Positions 57,993 through 64,000 of a stretch of 64,000 nucleotides of DNA are shown one piece after another. The position numbers were made by a program, and so were the translations under genes. The stretch covers positions 62,001 to 126,000 of the forward strand of contig LLEY01000161.1 in the NCBI GenBank assembly GCA_001414485.1. Direction: 5' to 3'. Below the pieces are notes generated by a model that made no database searches, was not told where the DNA came from, and saw only the letters and a program-made list of their open reading frames with translations. How positions within the stretch are numbered: position 1 is the first letter of the stretch; each line of letters begins with the position of its first letter. This stretch comes from Calycina herbarum. Lineage: Eukaryota; Ascomycota; Leotiomycetes; Helotiales; Pezizellaceae.

Positions 57993-58311
57993 TATAATAG
58001 CCTACTATTAAGAATAAGAGTTGCTAAGGTTATATATATACTAGATAGGATACGGTTTAGAGTATAGAAATGCTAAGGGTTACGTAGAATATAAGTATTA
58101 TATATTTAAGTATTAGAATGTCTAGTTTAGACCTCCGAGTCTATTATTATTATCTAAACTCTTTTATATATAGATGCTCTTACTCTTAGTATCGGGAAAG
58201 GTTAATTTGATCTTTTCCTTCGTGTTTAGAGCCTAGTATCTAAGTATGTTATTCTACGGAACGTACTTCTATATACCTCTTTTATAGTATTATCTATTTC
58301 GTACTATTATA
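57993..58311 (+). repeat. G2 3' LTR (319 bp)
   Basis: Same length and ends as the 5' LTR, with scattered transition differences. Confidence 0.9.
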
Positions 58312-58316
58312 GGTTT

Positions 58317-60168
58317 ACAGTTATAAGGAACCGTAGCACGTCGACAGTCTCTGTAGTTACTAATATAGGTTTCTACAGACGTCTATAAACCTTTCTACTA
58401 GTATCTACGGGCGAGGATAGCTACCGTCTTTGTCTGTCTAGAGTAAGCTATAGATACTTATACGTGAGCCTTACGGATTAGGTCCGTCTATAAGATGTCT
58501 TAATTAGGAACTACGAGTCTCTTTTACTAAAGAAGTAAGCCGTTCTCTATTATCTAGTTTTAGTACCCGTAGGTAGCTTTTGTTCAGTCGTCTTCTAAGT
58601 CTAAAGAGTTATAGTTAGTAGTAAGTAACTAGTTAACAAGGTTAAGCGAGGGTTCTAAGGTAACTAGGGCTAACGTTATAGGAGGTTCTAATCGAGTAGT
58701 AATACGTAGATCTAACTAATTAGATATAAGTAAGGTTTATTATCTTATAGACGCTTTTAGGTCGTTTTATAGGTTAACGTCTTAGTTTTAGCGTGTTAGC
58801 GTGTCTATTTTCTCGTTCTATTTACTAGATTGAAATATAATTATAAAATAGAACTCTAATAGAAACTCTGCCTATCTCGCTTACTACTAGTTTAAGGTTT
58901 TAGAGGTTATAAAGTACTCTAAAGCCTTATAATTAGTAAAGACCTTAATCTAGGAGCTAGTCTAAGTAAGATCTGCTTGCTATTGTCTAAAAGAGCGTAT
59001 AATAGCTAATATCTCCTTATCGTAGATTTGGTAGTTTAGCTTAGTAGGGTTTATTATCTTCGAGAAGTAGTCTACAGGTCTCTACGGTTCGGTTTCGGAT
59101 ATACGTTGTAATATTATAGCTGTAACTACTCTATTAGAAGCGTCAGTCTTAACCGTAGTCTCTAAATCAGCTATAAAGTGGTATAAGAGAGAGGCGGTAA
59201 CTAAGGCTTCTTTTAACGTGTTAAAAGCCTTCTTATATTCTAAGTTAAACTTAAACAGTACTTCCTTACCTATAAGATAGTTTAGTAGACGAGTAATTCG
59301 TCTATAATCCTAAATAAAACGTCGGTAAAAGTTATAAAAACCTAGGAAGGACTAGATACTCTTAATAGTACTAAGATATTTCTAGGAAACGATTGCTAAG
59401 ATCTTCTCTAGGTTAACTTCGATTCCGTCTATAGAGATAATAAAACTAAGGTACTTTATACAAGTAACGTAGAACTCTGTCTTCTTAATATCTACTTATA
59501 GTCTAGCTTTATAGAGCTGTTCTAAGACCTTATAGACGTGTTTAACGTATTCGAGCTTATTATCAGAGTATATAAGAATGTTATTAAAGTAAGCTATATA
59601 AAAGTTATTAGATATTCTATAAGAACGCTATTTATATACCTCTAGTATATAGTAGGACCGTTGGTTAAGCTAAAATGTAACACCTTATATTTAAACGTGT
59701 TATAATAGGTCTAAAAGGTTATAAGTTCTTCTAACTCTAGTTCTATATATATACAGTTAAAAGCTTAACGAATGTCGAGCTTTATAAGGATTTTAGTACT
59801 AGTGATTCGTATAAGAGTTTCGTTGATTAGTAGAAGAGAGTGCTAGTTCTTATAAGTAAGGTTGTTAAGTTTCCGATAGTTAATATAAAGCTATAAGCTT
59901 CCGTTAGACTTCTTTATAAATAGTACTAGAGAGGTGAAAAGAGCGTAGCTAGGAATAATAAACTCTTTATCGAGGTTATTAAGGATATACTACTTTATAG
60001 CTAGAAGTTCCTTAGTTATTATCCTATATAACAGGTTATATAATAGGGTATTTAGACCTGTAAGTTTAATCTAGTAGTTGACTTGGTTTCGTAGTAGAGG
60101 AAGCTTATCTAAAGCTCTCTTTAAAAAGACATTCTTAAAGTCTATATATTCCTAGTAAACGTTTTATT
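58317..60168 (-). mobile_element. G1 copy 2, continuation (integrase N-terminus to RT)
   Basis: It is the inverse of G1 about 19490-21340: the H2C2 region, RNase H and reverse transcriptase, with a mutated YxDD region near 59570. It begins after the GGTTT duplication and ends at 60168, where a minus-strand G2 element enters. The gag part and 5' LTR are beyond the window. Confidence 0.85.
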
Positions 60169-63100
60169 TATAATAGTACGAAATAGATAATACTATAAAA
60201 GAGATATATAGAAGTACGTTTCATAGAATAATATACTTAGATACTAGGCTCTAAATACAAAGGAAAAGATTAAATTAACCTTTTCTAATACTAAGAGTAA
60301 GAGCATCTATATACAAAAGGGTTCGGATAATAACAATAGACTTAGAGGTCTGAACTAGACATTCTAATACTCGAATACGTAATCCTTATATTCTACGTAA
60401 CCCTTAGTATTCCTATACTCTAAACTATATCCTATCTAGTATATATATAACCTTAGTAACTCTTATTCTTAATAGCGAGCTATTATATCCCCCTCCTTTA
60501 AAAAAGACTTGTCTCTAAAGCTTTATATTATAGCCGGGGTAGTATCAGGGTTTGTTTTTAGTAGTGACTCGGTTGTTAGTTCTTATCTACTTTCTATACT
60601 TAGATCTATTTAGAGAGGAGTTAGGGCAGTCCTGGTTCGTCTAGATATTTAGTATAGAAGTCTCTTAGAAGGTATAGTAAACCTTAAAAATTGTTAATAG
60701 AATACTAGATAGAGTCTATATTATAACTAACCTATCTAACCTAGTATTATAGTTATCTTCTAAAAAGTCTACTACTAAGAATTTCTTAAACTTCCTATTC
60801 TTATATACTCTAAATAATTTCTAGAGGTAGCTCTAGGGCTTCTTATCTAAGTAGAGAGGTATTCGGATCTTTAGATAGTACGTCTATAGCGAAAACATTA
60901 TAGATTAATAATCCTTCTAGGAGTTTTAGTCTATAAGAGTGTTCTATACGTTCTAGTATTTCAAAGGGTCTAGTCTACTGTTTAGCTAGCTTTTGACTAG
61001 GTCGATTTATCTTAAGATTCTTAGTTAATAAGTAAACTCTATTACTAACGTCCTAGTCGATAGCTCTTTAGTACTAATTCGTACTATCTTATATTCTCTA
61101 CTAGGCTTTGCTTATATTGTCTTTAGCTACGTTCTAGGCAGAGTATATATATATAGCTATCTTAACTACCTTATTATAATTTAGTTGTTCTTAGAGAATA
61201 GAGGTTCTAGGAGTATTCTAATCCTATAAGGTTCGCGAATCAAGCCTAAACTTAAGCTAATATAGGGTTATACTAATAGACGAGTATAGAAGGGTTATTT
61301 ATACTCTATCTATAAGAGAGATCAACTCGCTCTAGTTATTCTAATAGTAGGTTATAAAAGACCTTAGCCTCTAATCGATATATCGGTTTATAATCTCTAT
61401 CTAACTATCTATTTATTTATAGTAAGCTGTAGAGAGCTTAAGCTTAACACTGATAATACGATAGAATTCCGTCTAAAAAGCTAAGATAAATTAAGGTCCT
61501 CTATTAGACGTAATCGATTTAGAGTAGTAACTAAAATAATAGATCTATTATATAAAAAACTAGGCTAATTCTCTAGTATCGATAGTAGAGTAGTAGAGAA
61601 TAGATACTAAATCCTTTCTAAGGCGGTTAATAAATACTAGTATAGTATTATATCTATGCTTATCCTTTAGAAATAACTTAAAGTCTATATATATATACTA
61701 TATCGAGTAATCTAGTACTAGTAGTAGGTAGAGGAATCCTTGTTATTTAGTCTGTCGAGGATAAGAGTATCTATAAGCTCGGTAGTTAGCTATATATAGC
61801 TTATAGTCTAAACCTATGCCGACCTAGTAGTAGGCGGATACTAGTAACTAGTATATCTTTTAAGTACTTAGATAAGTACTAGATACTTAGTCGTAGGCTT
61901 CTTAGATTAGATTTATATAGAGTTCAGTGTTTCTTTTAATATAAAGCCGTCTTCTAAATAGGAGTAAATTATTAGACGAGATAGTATAACTATTCTTAAG
62001 TTCTCTACGTTTCTTCTCGAATAATTACGTATTAGCCGTTCTTAGCTTTTGAATTAGATCCGATCTAGACCTAGGAATAATATCTAACTTAATTATAGAA
62101 AGGGATATTACTTAAAAGGTCTAAGTAAGGTCGGCGTTGATTTAGAGGTTAAGCCTAATAGGTTTAAGAAGAGTACGCGAGCGGCTGTCTAACTTAACTT
62201 AATCTTATATTCTAATGTCTTACTCCTATCTAGTTAGTATATCTGTCTTTTAATTATTCTTTCTAGATATAAATCAGATCTAGAAATTAAAGTTAGAGAG
62301 GAATTCTATTTATTATACTTGCTTAGAAGTGAGTAGCTTTGTTATTATAAAGTATTCTAAGGATCTGTAGTTTAAGAAGACGTTAATATAGTTCTAATAT
62401 AATATAAGCTTAGGTTGCTATTTTCTAAACACTTCTATAATTATAAACAGTTTCTTATTATAGATTTCCTAGTTCGTTTTATATCTAACTAGGACGTAGG
62501 AATAGAAACCTATAAAATACTAACGATTACTATATTATTAAGAGAATATACCTACTATTACTCTATTAGAAGAGTCTGTCTCTAGCTTCGTAGGATATTC
62601 GGGGTCGAAGTAGTATAAGGCTTAAACTAAGAGTAGCTAGGTCTATAATTCTTCGAAGGCTTCTTCGTATTTAGGTGTCTACTAAAACGGCTCCGAAGGC
62701 CGCGTTATAGTAGTTAGAGGTTTTACGATTTTATCGAAGTTCTTAATAAATTATCTATAGAATCTATAAAAGCCTAGATAAGACTTCACACCTGTTATAG
62801 TACTAGGTCGGACCTAGTTTCGTAGAGGTTCTACTTTCTTAGGGTCTACTTCGAGTCCTTTCGTAGTTAATATATAACCGAGATATTTAACTTAGGTAAT
62901 ACTAAATTCGCTTTTCTTAATATCTACTTAGAGTCCTGCTTCTTAGAGCTAATTTAGAACCTTTCTAACTTATTTCTTATATTCTTCGATACTATCTAAA
63001 TAAATTAATATATCGTCTAAGTAACGTGTATATATAGCGAACCGGCTAAACAAGCGAACCAGCTAACTGAAAATACACTTAAAATCGCGATTTTAATATT

Positions 63101-64000
63101 TTAATATCTTTATAAATTATTAATTAAAAATTTCAAAATTAAAACTTTGATTTTATTACTATATATATATTTAGAATTCTAAGTTTCAGACGCTATATGA
63201 TTTTACTTAGCGATTCGCTTAAAAATACCTCTGTAATCTTATCTTTTTTCTTCCTCTTTTAATAACTTTTTAATATAAATTAGCCTTAGTCTTATATTTT
63301 ATAACTTTTATATTTATATAGTAATAAAATCAAAGTTTTAATTTTGAAATTTTTAATTAACAATTCGTAAAGATATTAAAATGTTAAAATCGCGATTTTA
63401 GGTGTGTTTTCAGTTAGCCGGTTCGCTTATTTAGCCGGTTCGCTATATATACACGTTAAGCAATATAGAAGTTATCTAGATATTCGATTAAGACGTCGTT
63501 TATATAACGTTGGTAGGTAGCGGGTCTGTTATAGAGTTTAAAAGAAAGGATCTTATATTTATATATTCTATATCTAGTTCTAAACGTAGTTATCTCTTCC
63601 GAGTCTAGGTCTATTTAGATACGATAGAAAGCTTAGTATATATCTAACTTAGTAAAGATCTTAGCTTTTCTTAATCTTAAAAGAAGTTCGTTAATATAAG
63701 GAATCGAGTAGAGGTCGTTTTAGGTAAGAGTATTCAGCTTCTAATAATCGATATAGAACTGTAGCTTATTACTATTAGGCTTTTTAACGAAGAGTACTAG
63801 TAAGGTGAAAGGACTATTACTATTAATAATAAATCTTTTATTTAAATTATTAATAAGGTACTCTTTCGTCGCTTATAGCTCTGTGGTTAACTGTCGATAT
63901 AGCGGGGAGTAGGAGATAAGAAGAGGTTCGTTTAAGGTGATTTTATAGTTATATATACGATAAGAGAGAAGTTTATCTGAGGCTGCTTTTAAGAATATAT
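60169..64000 (-). mobile_element. G2 copy 2 (minus strand), runs off the window
   Basis: 60169-60487 is a G2 LTR in reverse, exactly 319 bp, acting as the 3' LTR. 60488-64000 is the inverse of G2 internal sequence: polypurine tract (CCCCCTCC), chromodomain-like tail, integrase, RNase H and reverse transcriptase. Its integrase is not split by the G3 solo LTR, which gives the empty site for 56808. A 433-bp MITE interrupts the reverse transcriptase. The other LTR is outside the window. It is RIP-mutated. Confidence 0.88.
63024..63456. mobile_element. 433-bp MITE with about 145-bp inverted repeats
   Basis: Both ends read ACGTGTATATATAGCGAACC inward, followed by a second GCGAACC(G/A)GCTAA unit. 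The inverted repeats extend about 145 bp, including AAAATCGCGATTTTAA. TA flanks both sides, and the paralogous G2 sequence near 55180-55200 shows the uninterrupted site (GCTTACTTAGATAAT on its coding strand). There is no coding capacity, so it depended on a TA-targeting transposase. The insertion point is in the Tyr codon of the YxDD box of the host RT relic. Confidence 0.9.

Larger units (their letters stand above)
51705..58311 (+). mobile_element. Ty3/gypsy element G2, complete, nested in G1 copy 2
   Basis: Two 319-bp LTRs (51705-52023, 57993-58311) and the exact duplication GGTTT (51700-51704, 58312-58316) bound 6607 bp. The empty site is in G1 copy 1 near 21340-21355. A polypurine run AAGAGAGAGGGA precedes the 3' LTR. 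A G3 solo LTR (56808-57074) sits in its integrase. It is heavily RIP-mutated. Confidence 0.92.

Noticed and set aside
1..64000. CRISPR arrays, rRNA, tRNA and prokaryotic operons
   Set aside because: No direct-repeat/spacer arrays or rRNA-like sequence were noticed; the spliced genes and RIP show a fungal nuclear genome. I did not find a convincing tRNA by eye, but a tRNA scan would be needed to exclude one.

Overview
The window looks like a chromosome segment from a filamentous ascomycete (Pezizomycotina). Short spliced genes with fungal GT-AG introns sit beside long AT-rich blocks of repeats carrying the signature of repeat-induced point mutation (RIP). In the repeats nearly every CA/TG dinucleotide has become TA, and reading frames are broken mainly where Gln or Trp codons are expected. 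I cannot place the species.

Left arm (1-7400), gene-bearing but partly decayed: a casein kinase 1 fragment joined to a broken AAA+ ATPase; a duplicated leader sequence and a possible BTB-type relic; a 0.7 kb inverted-repeat MITE; a lipocalin-like Diels-Alderase/CrtC-family gene on the minus strand with a 7-bp frameshifting duplication; and an intact four-exon Rho3-type GTPase gene. First repeat block (7403-29877): two Fot1/pogo-type DNA transposons (copies A and B). Copy A contains two solo LTRs. Copy B is split by two complete Ty3/gypsy elements, called G1 (LTR 232 bp) and G3 (LTR 242 bp) here. G1 itself carries a solo LTR and a 950-bp near-perfect foldback element. Between A and B lie fragments of G4 and G2-type elements and a GC-richer block I cannot identify.

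Genic island (30000-36000), largely free of RIP: an amino-acid permease pseudogene whose 5' end is lost against the repeat block, an intact Tc1/mariner-type transposon just behind it, a SUMO gene, and a small Cys-rich protein gene.

Second repeat block (36068-64000): pogo copy C is split by gypsy element G4-M (minus), which is itself split by G4-P (plus). Further right C is split by a minus-strand G1 copy, which contains a complete G2 element (LTR 319 bp, itself holding a G3 solo LTR) and a second, minus-strand G2 element holding a 433-bp MITE. Most of these joins are supported by matching target-site duplications, and several by an undisturbed paralogue elsewhere in the window.

The most unusual points are opposite-strand ORFs between integrase and 3' LTR in both G4 copies, one with a fungal Zn2Cys6-like cysteine pattern; the foldback element, whose outer ends resemble a Ty1/copia PPT-LTR junction; a sharply bounded clean tract (about 36466-38900) running across two nested elements; and the survival of CACGTG hexamers in otherwise RIP-mutated LTRs.
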